Positions 8,846 through 21,439 of a stretch of 64,000 nucleotides of DNA are shown here, piece after piece (position 1 is the first letter of the stretch; every line of letters begins with the position of its first letter). The stretch is taken from assembly GCF_014204495.1 (NCBI RefSeq), contig NZ_JACHLN010000001.1:1548605-1612604 (forward strand). The letters run 5' to 3'. The notes under the pieces are model-generated. The model saw only the letters and a list, made by a program, of their open reading frames with translations, did no database searches and was not told the DNA's origin. The position numbers and the translations under genes were made by a program. This DNA comes from Sphingomonas kyeonggiensis. GTDB lineage: Bacteria > Pseudomonadota > Alphaproteobacteria > Sphingomonadales > Sphingomonadaceae.

Positions 8846-8998
8846 CGTTCCTCCCCCGGATGCCGGGCTAGCGGCCATGCGAGAAGAAATGGTTACCGGA
8901 GGGGGAGGGGGATGGACAGGGGGAGCATATCGGGCGGCGAAGGCAGGATCCGAGGTTCTGGTTCAGCGCATGCGGTCCGGCGGACCCCGGAAACAGAA

Positions 8999-9023
8999 AA
9001 GGCCGGGCATTGCGCCCGGCCTT
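8999..9023 (-). terminator. rho-independent terminator of the atp operon
   Basis: AAGGCCGGGC and GCCCGGCCTT form a perfect 10-bp stem with a 5-base loop. Read on the minus strand it is followed by TTCTGTTT. It lies 42 bases beyond the atpC stop codon, where the ATP synthase transcript should end. Nearly the same hairpin ends the hisS-prfA unit at 59072-59100. Confidence 0.8.
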
Positions 9024-9065
9024 GTCCAGCCCTGCCTATTCGGGCGGGCGATTCTCAGTGCGGCC

Positions 9066-9320
9066 TTAGCCGGCCTTTTCGGCGAGGACCGTCAGGCCCT
9101 TCTCGTTTACTTCGGCGAAGCCGCCTTCGATGCGGATCGTCTCCTGCGTGGTCGCGCCGGCCTTGTAGATCTCGAGATTGCCGTCGCGGATGGTCGACAT
9201 CAGCGGGGCATGGCCTTCGAGCACGCCGAAATCGCCCTCGGTGCCGGGAACGACGACCATGTGCACTTCCTCCGAGCGGAGGAGCTTTTCGGGGGTCACG
9301 AGTTCGAAGTGGAGGGACAT
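9066..9320 (-). CDS. atpC: ATP synthase F1 epsilon subunit, short form
   Basis: Only 84 residues: the N-terminal beta-sandwich domain ([33 protein letters not shown]) is complete, and the two-helix C-terminal domain that can inhibit rotation in other bacteria is missing. The beta-sandwich joins the c-ring to the gamma stalk. GGAGG-type signal is weak; the ATG at 9320 is the only sensible start. It is the last gene of the operon, followed by a strong terminator. The short form appears normal for sphingomonads, in which inhibition may depend on the zeta subunit instead (inference). Confidence 0.93.
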   Translation of the reverse strand: MSLHFELVTPEKLLRSEEVHMVVVPGTEGDFGVLEGHAPLMSTIRDGNLEIYKAGATTQETIRIEGGFAEVNEKGLTVLAEKAG

Positions 9321-9334
9321 GGTTGCTATGCTCT

Positions 9335-9847
9335 CTATTTCATCAAAATGACGGTCGCCGCAGGGTTCGAGCCGAACTCGCCGCCTGCATCACCCACAAT
9401 GACGACCATGGTCTTGTAGGCGCCCTGCTTGCGCACGGCCTTCAACAGCATCGTGCCGTCCCCGAGCGACATCGGGTCGCTGATCGAGAAGCCGCTCGCG
9501 CTGGCGTCGGTCAGCATATAGCCGAGCTGCTCGTTTGTGTCCGACCCGCCGAACCAGATGGTGCAGCTGGGCTCGGTGCCGGCCTGGCCGGCGAGGACGA
9601 TCTTGGCTGCGCCTTCGCCCATCTCCGCGCGCGGGACCGTCCCGTTCGCGACCTTGCGCGGCGCCGTTGCCGTATAGCCGATCTCGGAGAGCTGCGCCGG
9701 GTCGGTCAGTCCGACCTCACCGGCGTAAATCTTCGGGCACAGCTCGAACACTGCGCGCTTGATGTCGGCACGGTGATCCGGAGTCGTCGCCTGCGCGCCG
9801 GCAAGCGCCGACGCGAAGGCTGCGACCAGGATCCCGACCGGCGTCAA
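9335..9847 (-). CDS. secreted protein of unknown function inside the atp operon
   Basis: A 170-residue protein with a signal peptide ([19 protein letters not shown]) and a two-cysteine mature part (Cys at ELCPKIY and [10 protein letters not shown]). No family recognised. It sits between atpD and atpC. Its start is a TTG placed directly after the atpD stop codon TAA with no spacer, and the end of atpD supplies a GAAGAGG ribosome-binding site, so its translation is coupled to atpD. 14 bases separate it from atpC. Being exported, it cannot be an F1 subunit. Confidence 0.7.
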   Translation of the reverse strand: MTPVGILVAAFASALAGAQATTPDHRADIKRAVFELCPKIYAGEVGLTDPAQLSEIGYTATAPRKVANGTVPRAEMGEGAAKIVLAGQAGTEPSCTIWFGGSDTNEQLGYMLTDASASGFSISDPMSLGDGTMLLKAVRKQGAYKTMVVIVGDAGGEFGSNPAATVILMK

Positions 9848-12013
<2,166 letters not shown>

Positions 12014-12014
<1 letters not shown>

Positions 12015-12895
12015 CAGAGGGCTTCGGCGCCCGAGATGATCTCGACCAGCTCGGTGGTGATCGCAGCCTGGCGCTGGCGGTTATACTGGGTGTTCAGGCG
12101 CTTGATCAGGTCGCCGGCGTTGCGCGTGGCGTTGTCCATCGCGGTCATCTTCGAACCCTGCTCCGACGCGGCGTTCTCGCGGATCGCGCGGTAAAGCTGG
12201 ATCGCGACGTTGCGCGGCAGCAGGTCGGCGAGGATCGATTCCTCGTCCGGCTCATAGGTGACGGCGGCGCCGCTCGACACGGCCTGGGCCTCGCCCTGCG
12301 GGATCGCGACCGGCACGATCTGCTGCGCGGTCGGCTCCTGGGTAAGCACCGACTTGAAGTTCGAATAGAAGAGCGTCGCCACGTCGAACTCACCGGCCTC
12401 GTAGCGGGCGATGATGTCGTTGGCGAAGGCGCGCGCATCGGCGAAGGTCAGCTTGCCGAGATCGCCCGGCTCGACCGAATGCACGATGTGCTTCGGGAAC
12501 AGGCGGTTGAGCGGCGCGCGGCCCTTGCGGCCGATCGTGTAGATCTTCACCGTCTTGCCCTGCGCGATCAGGCTTTCGGCATGACGGCGGGCGAGGCGGG
12601 CGATGTTGGTGTTGAACGCGCCGGCCAGGCCCTTGTCGCTGGTGGCGACGACGAGCAGGTGGACATCGTCCTTGCCGGTGCCGGCGAGCAGCTTGGGCGA
12701 GCTCTCGCTCAGCGTCACCTTCGAGGCGAGGCTGGCGACGACGCCTTCGAGACGCTGGGCATAGGGGCGCCCGGCCTCGGCCGCTTCCTGCGCGCGGCGC
12801 AGCTTGGCGGCGGCGACCATCTTCATCGCCTTGGTGATCTTCTGGGTCGACTTGACCGAGTTGATCCGGATCTTGAGTGCCTTGAGGCTTGCCAT
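12014..12895 (-). CDS. atpG: ATP synthase F1 gamma subunit (central stalk)
   Basis: A 293-residue subunit with the typical ends: an N-terminal helix MASLKALKIRINSVKSTQKI and KAMKMVAAAKLRRAQ, and a C-terminal helix with MTAMDNATRNAGDLIKRL and RQAAITTELVEIISGAEAL. These two helices form the rotating coiled coil inside the alpha/beta ring. The ATG directly follows the TAA of the LysE gene with no gap. The order atpA-lysE-atpG departs from the usual atpA-atpG neighbour pair. Confidence 0.96.
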
Positions 12896-13516
12896 TTAGG
12901 TATTCCGAGCAAGGGCCAGACGGCCCGCGAGACCAACAAATGCGACGCCGAGAACGCCTTCGATCCAGCGCATCGCGCTGCTCTGCTTGGCGGCACGGCC
13001 CGCGCGGGCAGCGACGAATGCGACACCGGCGAGCCAGAAGGCGCCGAGCACATAGGGCACCGCGATCAGCAGCGCGCCCTTGAGCGGCGCCTCCGGACCG
13101 GTGCCGACGAACTGCGGCAGGATCGCGAGGAAGAACAAGGCGACCTTGGGGTTGAGCGCGGTGGTGAGCAGGCCCTGCCAGAAGGGCTTGCCAAGCGCCG
13201 GCGCCGCAGTGGTGGCGGCCGGTGCCGGGCGCACCGCGCCGCGGATCAGCTTGTAGCCGAGCCAGGCGAGGTAGATCGCGCCGGCGGTCTTCACCACCGT
13301 GAACAGCGCCGGGAAGACCGTGAGCACGGCGAGGAAGCCGAAGCCGCACAGCGCCATGTACCACAGCCCGCCCAGGGCAACCCCGGACACTGCTGCCAGG
13401 CCGGCCCGCACGCCTCCGCGCGCCGCGTGACCCGCGACGAGCATCGTGTCCGGGCCGGGCGTCAGCACAAGGCCGACGCTCAGCAGCGTCCACGCGAGGA
13501 GGGAGTGGTCGGCCAT
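12896..13516 (-). CDS. LysE/RhtB-family exporter inside the atp operon
   Basis: A 206-residue inner-membrane protein with about six membrane helices and the LysE-family signature near the N-terminus (LTPGPDTMLVAGHAARGGVRAG) and NPKVALFFLAILPQF in the middle. Relatives export amino acids such as lysine, homoserine or threonine; the substrate here is unknown. It is placed between atpA (10 bases upstream) and atpG (no gap), in the same orientation, so it should be made from the same message. Confidence 0.88.
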   Translation of the reverse strand: MADHSLLAWTLLSVGLVLTPGPDTMLVAGHAARGGVRAGLAAVSGVALGGLWYMALCGFGFLAVLTVFPALFTVVKTAGAIYLAWLGYKLIRGAVRPAPAATTAAPALGKPFWQGLLTTALNPKVALFFLAILPQFVGTGPEAPLKGALLIAVPYVLGAFWLAGVAFVAARAGRAAKQSSAMRWIEGVLGVAFVGLAGRLALARNT

Positions 13517-13526
13517 CGACTGCGGA

Positions 13527-15622
<2,096 letters not shown>

Positions 15623-15890
15623 GCGTTTCGGTTCCTCTCGGAGGTTCGGGTTACTGCCCATATGAATTGGGGGCCGATTTCCGGCTCCACCAAAGTATTA
15701 CTCCGGTGGCAACCCCATACGGCCCCCTATGGGTCGCGGCGCGGTTAGCATCGGTGTCACGGGGATGCAACCCGAGTCCGATTCGCTCTCGTGGAAGACT
15801 CTCCCGCCGGCGGCAAAAGCGCGCGTGGACCGAATCGTTTCATATGGTAAACGATGGCCCCATCATCCTTTTGGGGGAAGGGTTGGGGAA
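15623..15890. promoter_or_regulatory. divergent intergenic region upstream of atpH and a secreted-protein gene
   Basis: No gene is visible in these 268 bases. They must hold the promoter for the atp operon (leftward) and probably one for the rightward gene at 15891. A short inverted repeat, CCCATA-N8-TATGGG, lies around 15709-15729. I could not pick out convincing -35/-10 pairs by eye. Confidence 0.45.
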
Positions 15891-16805
15891 ATGAACAAGC
15901 GGATTCTTGGCGGGGTCGTGCTCGCCGCTCTCGTCGCGGGCATCGCGCATGCCGAAGTCCTGAAGATCACCGGTGAGTTTGCCGCGCCTAGCCGCGAGGC
16001 AAGCCTGCTGCGCTCGCTTTCGATCGACCGGATCGGCGGCCAGGACGGTTCGGCGCTGGCGCGCGCGATCGAGCAGGGCCTGTCGGGCACGCATTTCGAC
16101 CTGATGGGCGGCTATGCCGGCCAGGGCAATGCCGAGGGCTCGCTGACCGGCGGGATCACCACCGGCGTGGACGAGCAGCCCTTCAAGCGGCGCGAGAAGC
16201 GCTGCGTCGAGAAGGACAGCGCCGACCAGAAGAAGTGCATCCGCGAGGAAGAGGTCGAGCTGCGCTGCCGTCGCCGGATCGTCAGCGTGAAGGCCGATCT
16301 GCGCATCGTGCGCAACCGCGACGGCCGCATCGTCTATTCGGCGACCAAGCCGTTCAGCCAGGAAAGCAGCTGGTGCGAGGGCAAGAACGACCGCCCGGCG
16401 CCGGTGGAGGACGTGATCGCCGATGGCGTGCGCAACCTGGGCCAGGCGGTGCGCGAGGATATCGCGCCGACCATTTCGACCTATGACATCCGGGTGCGCG
16501 AGAGCGACAAGGGGATGAGCAAGGACCAGGCGAAGCGCTTCAAGGACCTGGTGAAGCTCACCAAGCGCGACGTGCGCGGGGCGTGCGACGGCTGGGAGGC
16601 GATGGCCGGTGAGCTGCCCGGCAATGCCTCGCTCACCTTCAACCGCGGCCTCTGCGCGGAGCAGGCGGGTGACTATCCGCGCGCGCTGCAGCTCTATCAT
16701 GACGCCCAGCGCGCGGGCGCGGCAGAGGGTGGCGTGGGTGCCGACCGGGCGATGCGGCTGATCGCGGGCAGAGAGGATGCTGCGATCCGGGAGCGGCGGC
16801 GATGA
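15891..16805 (+). CDS. secreted protein of unknown function with TPR-like C-terminus
   Basis: A 304-residue protein with a clear signal peptide (MNKRILGGVVLAALVAGIAH, then AE). The mature part is Cys-containing and highly charged in the middle (KRREKRCVEKDSADQKKC and ELRCRRRIVSVKADLRIV), followed by a DIRVRESDKGMSKDQAKRF stretch. Residues about 225-290 (GACDGWEAMAGELPGNASLTF, CAEQAGDYPRALQLYHDAQ) read as a tetratricopeptide-like helical pair. The start at 15891 follows a purine-rich GGGGAAGGGTTGGGGAA. It overlaps the next gene by 4 bases (ATGA). Confidence 0.65.
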   Translation: MNKRILGGVVLAALVAGIAHAEVLKITGEFAAPSREASLLRSLSIDRIGGQDGSALARAIEQGLSGTHFDLMGGYAGQGNAEGSLTGGITTGVDEQPFKRREKRCVEKDSADQKKCIREEEVELRCRRRIVSVKADLRIVRNRDGRIVYSATKPFSQESSWCEGKNDRPAPVEDVIADGVRNLGQAVREDIAPTISTYDIRVRESDKGMSKDQAKRFKDLVKLTKRDVRGACDGWEAMAGELPGNASLTFNRGLCAEQAGDYPRALQLYHDAQRAGAAEGGVGADRAMRLIAGREDAAIRERRR

Positions 16806-17425
16806 GTGTGCTTGGGTTCGTGATTGCGCTGGTGAGCGGTGCGCAGTTGGGCTTGGCGAACCCGCCGGATAGGGCGGCCTGGCAAGTCGACGAAACCTTG
16901 GTCAGCCTATCTGTTCCGCAGGGTTATTGCGCCAATACCGAGGCGGCAATCGAATATGACAAGCGGCAGCGAGGGCGTTCGCTTCCATCTGCGGATCTTG
17001 CCCTGTTCCGTTGCGGGGAGAGCGATCCGCAGAGCTACGACTATTACACGGTGCAAACGATGCATCAGCTTCCCAAGCTGACTTTGGAAACACTGTTCGC
17101 GCGTATGGGCGAAAGCGGAAGTTCGGCATCCGTCATTGAAAACGCATCGAAAATGCGCCGGGCAATTGAGGACTGGATAGCCGGGAATAGCGTCCCTGCA
17201 TTTGGCGGAGGCCAAAAAATCGGATCGGACGAACGCTGTATATATTCGGTTTATATTATGTCGGCTCCAGCAGGCTCGAAGGTTCCGAAGGTTGCTTTCT
17301 TTACTTGTACGAGCGTTGTCGCCAATCGGGTCACGCAATTCACGCGATTCATGCCGGTCCTGGATGTCGAAAAGGCAGTAAGCGCGCTGGCTGAGGTCAG
17401 GAACTTATCGTTGTCAGTCAAATAG
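16802..17425 (+). CDS. secreted protein of unknown function, low GC
   Basis: A 207-residue protein with a signal peptide (SVLGFVIALVSGAQLGLA). Mature cysteines fall at GYCAN, LFRCGES, ERCIYSV and FTCTS, so disulfides are likely. No family recognised. It overlaps the gene before it by ATGA and is probably co-transcribed. From about 16960 the base composition falls: 17221-17340 is about 49% G+C against more than 70% in the neighbour gene, suggesting an acquired or fast-evolving segment. Confidence 0.62.
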   Translation: MSVLGFVIALVSGAQLGLANPPDRAAWQVDETLVSLSVPQGYCANTEAAIEYDKRQRGRSLPSADLALFRCGESDPQSYDYYTVQTMHQLPKLTLETLFARMGESGSSASVIENASKMRRAIEDWIAGNSVPAFGGGQKIGSDERCIYSVYIMSAPAGSKVPKVAFFTCTSVVANRVTQFTRFMPVLDVEKAVSALAEVRNLSLSVK

Positions 17426-17508
17426 ATCCTTGCCCCGGACGCGGCTCTTTTGCTCCTGGTCGCCGAAGTTGGCTGGTAGGATTCGCCGTTTCTATCCGTG
17501 CTGGCAAT

Positions 17509-17533
17509 TTCCCCTCCCTTGCGGGGAGGGGAA
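17509..17533. terminator. GC-rich hairpin between convergent genes
   Basis: TTCCCCTCCC and GGGAGGGGAA form a 10-bp stem with a five-base loop. It lies between two converging genes and could end both transcripts. Relatives of the same CCCCTCCC/GGGAGGGG hairpin occur at 59037-59057 and in decayed form near 40985, so it may belong to a dispersed repeat family. Confidence 0.55.
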
Positions 17534-17544
17534 TTCAACGACGC

Positions 17545-19074
17545 TTAGCGGCCGCGATTGCCACCCTGGCCGCCCTGGCGACCGCCGCCGCCCTGGCCAC
17601 CCGAGCGCTGGCCACCGCCGCTACCGGTCGGGCGGGGCTGCCACTTGCGCTTGGGGCGGGCATAGTTGCGGGGCTGCTCGCCCTGCGGCTGCGCATCGAA
17701 GCGGCGCGGCCGCGGCTCGCCTGCCGCGGCACCGGCGGCTTCCGGACGCGGGGCGTGGCCGTCGCGGCGCGGCTGGTCGCCACGTGCACGATCGTCACGC
17801 TGGCCACCACCGGGGCGGCCGCGCTGTGGCGGGCCACCCGGGCGGCGACCGTCGCGCTGCATCGCGCGGCCGTTGCGGCCATTCTGCTCGTCGCGGCTCG
17901 GCGCGACGTTGACGCGGCTCGACTTGATCTTGTCGGCGGCGGCGACGAAGCCCTCGGGCAGCGGCACGACGCTGAGCTTCTGGCGGATCAGCCGCTCGAT
18001 GTCGCGCAGATAGGGGCGCTCGTCATCGGCGCAGAAGCTGATCGCCTCGCCGTCATTGCCGGCGCGCGCGGTGCGGCCGATGCGGTGGACATACTGGTCC
18101 GCCACGTTCGGCAGCTCGAAGTTGAAGACATGGCTGACGCCCGACACGTCGATGCCGCGCGCGGCGATGTCGGTGGCGACCAGGATCTTCACCTTGCCGG
18201 CACGGAACTCGCCGAGCGCGCGCTCGCGCTGCGGCTGGCTCTTGTTGCCATGGATCGCGTTGGCGGCGATGCCGTTGCCCGCGAGCAGACGGACGACGCG
18301 GTCGGCGCCATGCTTGGTGCGGGTGAACACCAGCGCGCGATCGATCTCGGTATCGCGCAGCATCATGGTGAGCAGCGCCTGCTTCTCCGCCTGCTGGACG
18401 AAGGTCACGCTCTGGTCGACGCGCTCGGCGGTGGTCGCCTCGGGGGTGACCTTGACCTCGACCGGTTCCTTGATGAACTGGCCGGCGAGCTCGCGGATCG
18501 TCTTCGGCATGGTCGCCGAGAAGAACAGCGACTGGCGCTTTGCCGGCAGCTCGCGGACGATGCGCTTGAGTGCGTGGATGAAGCCCAGGTCCATCATCTG
18601 GTCGGCTTCGTCGAGCACGAAGATCTCGAGGCCCATCAGGATCGCGTAGCACTGGTCCATCAGGTCGACGAGGCGGCCCGGCGTGGCGACGAGGATATCG
18701 ACGCCCTTGGCAAGGTCGGTCTTGTTCTTGTGGATCGAAGTGCCGCCAAAGATGGTGGCGACCGAAAGGCGGGTGCCCTTCGAATAATGGCGGGCCTGAT
18801 CGGCGATCTGGCTGGCGAGCTCGCGGGTGGGGGCGAGCACGAGCATGCGGCAGCCGCGCGGCTGGGCGCGCTTGCCGCTGGCGACCAGACGGTCGATCGA
18901 GGGAAGCATGAAAGCGGCGGTCTTGCCGGTGCCGGTCTGGGCGATGCCGAGCAGGTCGCGCCCTTCGAGCAGCGACGGGATCGACTTGGCCTGGATCGGC
19001 GTCGCCTCGCTATAGCCCTTGGCGGCAAGCGCGGCGAGAACGGTCTCCGAGAGACCGAGTTCGTTGAACTGCAT
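17545..19074 (-). CDS. DEAD-box RNA helicase, RhlE-type
   Basis: A 509-residue ATP-dependent RNA helicase. All core motifs are visible: Q motif, AQTGTGKTAAF (Walker A), PTRELASQI, TPGRLVDL, VLDEADQMMDLGF (DEAD), SATMP, IDRALVFTRTKHG, VATDIAARGIDV and HRIGRTARAG. The last 110 residues are disordered, rich in Arg, Gly, Gln and Pro, ending GGQRSGGQGGGGRQGGQGG, a typical RNA-binding tail. The start is the ATG at 19074 with AGGATA just upstream. Likely role: remodelling RNA in ribosome assembly or cold growth. Confidence 0.93.
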   Translation of the reverse strand: MQFNELGLSETVLAALAAKGYSEATPIQAKSIPSLLEGRDLLGIAQTGTGKTAAFMLPSIDRLVASGKRAQPRGCRMLVLAPTRELASQIADQARHYSKGTRLSVATIFGGTSIHKNKTDLAKGVDILVATPGRLVDLMDQCYAILMGLEIFVLDEADQMMDLGFIHALKRIVRELPAKRQSLFFSATMPKTIRELAGQFIKEPVEVKVTPEATTAERVDQSVTFVQQAEKQALLTMMLRDTEIDRALVFTRTKHGADRVVRLLAGNGIAANAIHGNKSQPQRERALGEFRAGKVKILVATDIAARGIDVSGVSHVFNFELPNVADQYVHRIGRTARAGNDGEAISFCADDERPYLRDIERLIRQKLSVVPLPEGFVAAADKIKSSRVNVAPSRDEQNGRNGRAMQRDGRRPGGPPQRGRPGGGQRDDRARGDQPRRDGHAPRPEAAGAAAGEPRPRRFDAQPQGEQPRNYARPKRKWQPRPTGSGGGQRSGGQGGGGRQGGQGGNRGR

Positions 19075-19333
19075 TGAATATCCTGTGCATACGGCCGGCG
19101 CACGCCGGACGGACTCCAGGTGCGAAGGCGGGGTCAAAAATGACGACCCGCGTGACTAGGGAAGCCGTGGAAACAATCGAGGCGGAGCCTGGGCCCTTGG
19201 GGTTTCCCCGCATGCCCGATCACGCTGCCATAACGCCTCGTTGGCCGTGCATATGGCGATGAAATCGGTTTCCGTCAAGGAAGTGGCACGGACGGCGTCG
19301 GGGCACGCCGCCCGTGCCGGGTGATCGGAAGGG

Positions 19334-20842
19334 TCAGTTCCCGATCACCGGTCCCGGATATTCGCGCGGGCGATAGCCGAGGCGGACGGCCTCGAGCTGG
19401 CCGTGGAGCGCGGGATCCTGATAGGCGCAGCGGCCGTTCATCTGGGTCGGGCAGCTTGTCGGGATCACCTTGTCGAAGATGTCGGCGATCAGCGCATCGT
19501 CGAAGCTTCGGCTGGGGAAAGTGCCGAAGCGGATGTTGATCAGCCGGGCGAGCAGCAACGGGGTGACCCAGGAGGTGGTGGGTGTGGTGATCGGCTCGAG
19601 CGCCAGGCCGAAGCCGTCGAGCTGGAGCAGCGGGGTGGTGTTCCACTGGAAGGGGCGCTGGGGCTCGACGCCAGTGTTGAGGAACACGTCCGCATCGGCT
19701 CGCGCCGGCCAGATCGGGAAGCCGCCGATCCCGCCGCGCCCGACCTCGTCGAGGTTCGAATCGAGCACTGCGAAATAGCCCGCGCGCAGGCGGTTGTAAT
19801 ATTGCGCGACCTTCTGGTCATAGGGCGCGTTGACGAGCCCGTCATTCTCCACCGCCGCATGGGCGGTCATCACGCCGGGCGTGCCGAACAGCGCGGCGTA
19901 GATCGGCGCATAGGCGGCGAGCTTGTCGCGCAGCACGGCTTCCGCAGGCGCGGCGGCGCCGCAATCGGTGGCCCAGCTGTCGCGGATCACCTCGTAGCTG
20001 TGGCCCGCGCTGTAATTGACGTAGCGGACATTGTTGGCGCGCATCATCGCGACGAGATTGTCCGCGGTGGTCTGCGCGGCGGCGGTGAGGCGCGTCTGCA
20101 CCGCGGCACTGCCCGAGATGTCGCAATAATCGGCTCGGGCGACATCGACGAGGTCGATCTTGTCGAGCAGCACCAGCGGCTGGGCCGGATTGGTGTCGGC
20201 GATCAGGCGGAAGACGGTGGCGCCATGCCCGACATTGTCGAGGTTGAGTCCCGGATACATGCGATAGGCCATCTCGGCGACGGCGCGCAGCTGCTCGGTG
20301 GGGTCATATTCCGGATAGGCGAAGCGATCGAGTGCCTTCCAAAGCGAAGTCGGCACGCGCCAGGTGGAGGTAGCGTTGGCCAGCGCGCCGGCGGTGCCAA
20401 ACCGGTAATAGTTCTTGATCCGCTTGCGGAAGCGGATCGCCGCACCGGGCAGGCGCGGGAAGTCGTCGATGACCAGCACGGCTTCGTTGCTGTTCGGGTC
20501 CATGGCGAAGTCGCCTGGGCGATAGGGCTGCTCGGTGAAGCTGCACCCGGTGGTGACGCCGCCCTGGAAACAGGTGTCCGCCTGCATCTCGGCGCGCGCG
20601 GCGGTGATGCGCTCGGCGAGCGGGCCCCGGGGCGGCTGCGGGATCGGAGTGGAGGTCGGCGTGGGGCTGGGTGTCGGCGTGGGCACCGGGCTGGGAGTGG
20701 CCGTCGGTGTCGGGGAGGGTGCGGGGGCTTCCGCGCTTCCACCGCATGCGGCCAGGGCAAGAGGGAAGAGGAAGAGCGCGCTGCGCGAAGCCGGGCGCCG
20801 GGGGCGGGACAGGAGAGTGGGTGCGGACATGGCCGCGTCCAT
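19334..20842 (-). CDS. lipoprotein resembling a divergent subtilisin-family (S8) protease
   Basis: A 502-residue protein. A lipoprotein signal ends in the lipobox LALAAC (Cys about 33), followed by a Pro/Thr/Ser-rich linker (about 40-72). The rest follows the S8 order: VLVIDDF (Asp about 126), NVGHGATVFRLIAD (His about 206), YVNYSAG matching the usual V-N-x-S-x-G strand, VMTAHAAVENDG matching the V.VAA.d..G strand, and PTTSWVTPLLLARLI (Ser about 424) matching GTSxAxP-helix. This is my own reading; general annotation may call it hypothetical. The start could be this ATG or one at 20830. Confidence 0.5.
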   Translation of the reverse strand: MDAAMSAPTLLSRPRRPASRSALFLFPLALAACGGSAEAPAPSPTPTATPSPVPTPTPSPTPTSTPIPQPPRGPLAERITAARAEMQADTCFQGGVTTGCSFTEQPYRPGDFAMDPNSNEAVLVIDDFPRLPGAAIRFRKRIKNYYRFGTAGALANATSTWRVPTSLWKALDRFAYPEYDPTEQLRAVAEMAYRMYPGLNLDNVGHGATVFRLIADTNPAQPLVLLDKIDLVDVARADYCDISGSAAVQTRLTAAAQTTADNLVAMMRANNVRYVNYSAGHSYEVIRDSWATDCGAAAPAEAVLRDKLAAYAPIYAALFGTPGVMTAHAAVENDGLVNAPYDQKVAQYYNRLRAGYFAVLDSNLDEVGRGGIGGFPIWPARADADVFLNTGVEPQRPFQWNTTPLLQLDGFGLALEPITTPTTSWVTPLLLARLINIRFGTFPSRSFDDALIADIFDKVIPTSCPTQMNGRCAYQDPALHGQLEAVRLGYRPREYPGPVIGN

Positions 20843-20851
20843 AAGTGTATT

Positions 20852-20880
20852 GCTATACTAACTCACCGTTTCAGTTGTAA
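20852..20880 (-). promoter_or_regulatory. putative sigma70-type promoter of the subtilase-like lipoprotein gene
   Basis: On the minus strand TTACAA is followed after exactly 17 bases by TATAGC, which ends 10 bases before the ATG at 20842. Transcription would start almost at that codon, giving a leaderless message, or a short leader if the ATG at 20830 is used. Matches to consensus are moderate (4 of 6 each). Confidence 0.4.
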
Positions 20881-21004
20881 CGATCGTGTTTCGAAGCAGA
20901 AACATCCCTGCTTGATGGCGGAATCGGCCCGGATCGCCGGATATGCAAAGCACTCGTTAACGCCTCTCCGGCTAGGTTCGGGGCGCCAATCATGGAGCCC
21001 CAAA

Positions 21005-21439
21005 TTGCTCGTCGCCAAGCTTGAGATCCTCGGAGATATCGACCGCCGCGGCGCGATCCGTTTCGATGCGGATTCGCCCTCGACCCTGCGCACCCCCGAT
21101 GGCGCGCCGATCGATGTGCAGGTCGAGGATTTCTCGCGCACGGGCTTCCGCTTCGGCTCCGAGCTCGACCTGCCGGTGGGCACGCTCGTCTCGCTCGGCC
21201 TGTCGGGTGCCGGATCGCGCGCCGCCAAGATCGTGCGCCGTTCGGGCAACACCTATGGCTGCGCGTTCATGAAGGCGCTGACCGAGGAAGAGATCGCGCA
21301 CGCGTTCCGCGGGCAGGAGCATATCCTGGCCGATCTCTCGGCCGCGCTCGCCGCCCGCTTCGGCACCGGCAAGCCGGGCCAGAAGCCGACGATCCCGCCG
21401 CTGCGCCGGCTTATGCGCCGTCCGGTCCGCGAGGACTGA
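21005..21439 (+). CDS. PilZ-domain protein
   Basis: A 144-residue protein whose central part has the PilZ cyclic-di-GMP binding signature: an RRGAIRF arginine cluster (about residue 13) and the VEDFSRTGFRFGS motif (D/N-x-S-x-x-G) about 30 residues later, then beta strands ending YGCAFMKAL. The second arginine of the RxxxR element is present. The start was placed at a TTG with GGAG 7 bases upstream; an ATG at 20915 would add 30 residues without a ribosome-binding site. Its last 29 bases overlap the convergent beta-xylosidase gene. Confidence 0.8.
   Translation: MLVAKLEILGDIDRRGAIRFDADSPSTLRTPDGAPIDVQVEDFSRTGFRFGSELDLPVGTLVSLGLSGAGSRAAKIVRRSGNTYGCAFMKALTEEEIAHAFRGQEHILADLSAALAARFGTGKPGQKPTIPPLRRLMRRPVRED

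Noticed and set aside
20846..20866. GTGTATTGCTATAC region considered as a second copy of the 3177-3198 operator
   Set aside because: Only the left arm matches and the symmetry is imperfect, so I kept it as a remark, not a feature.
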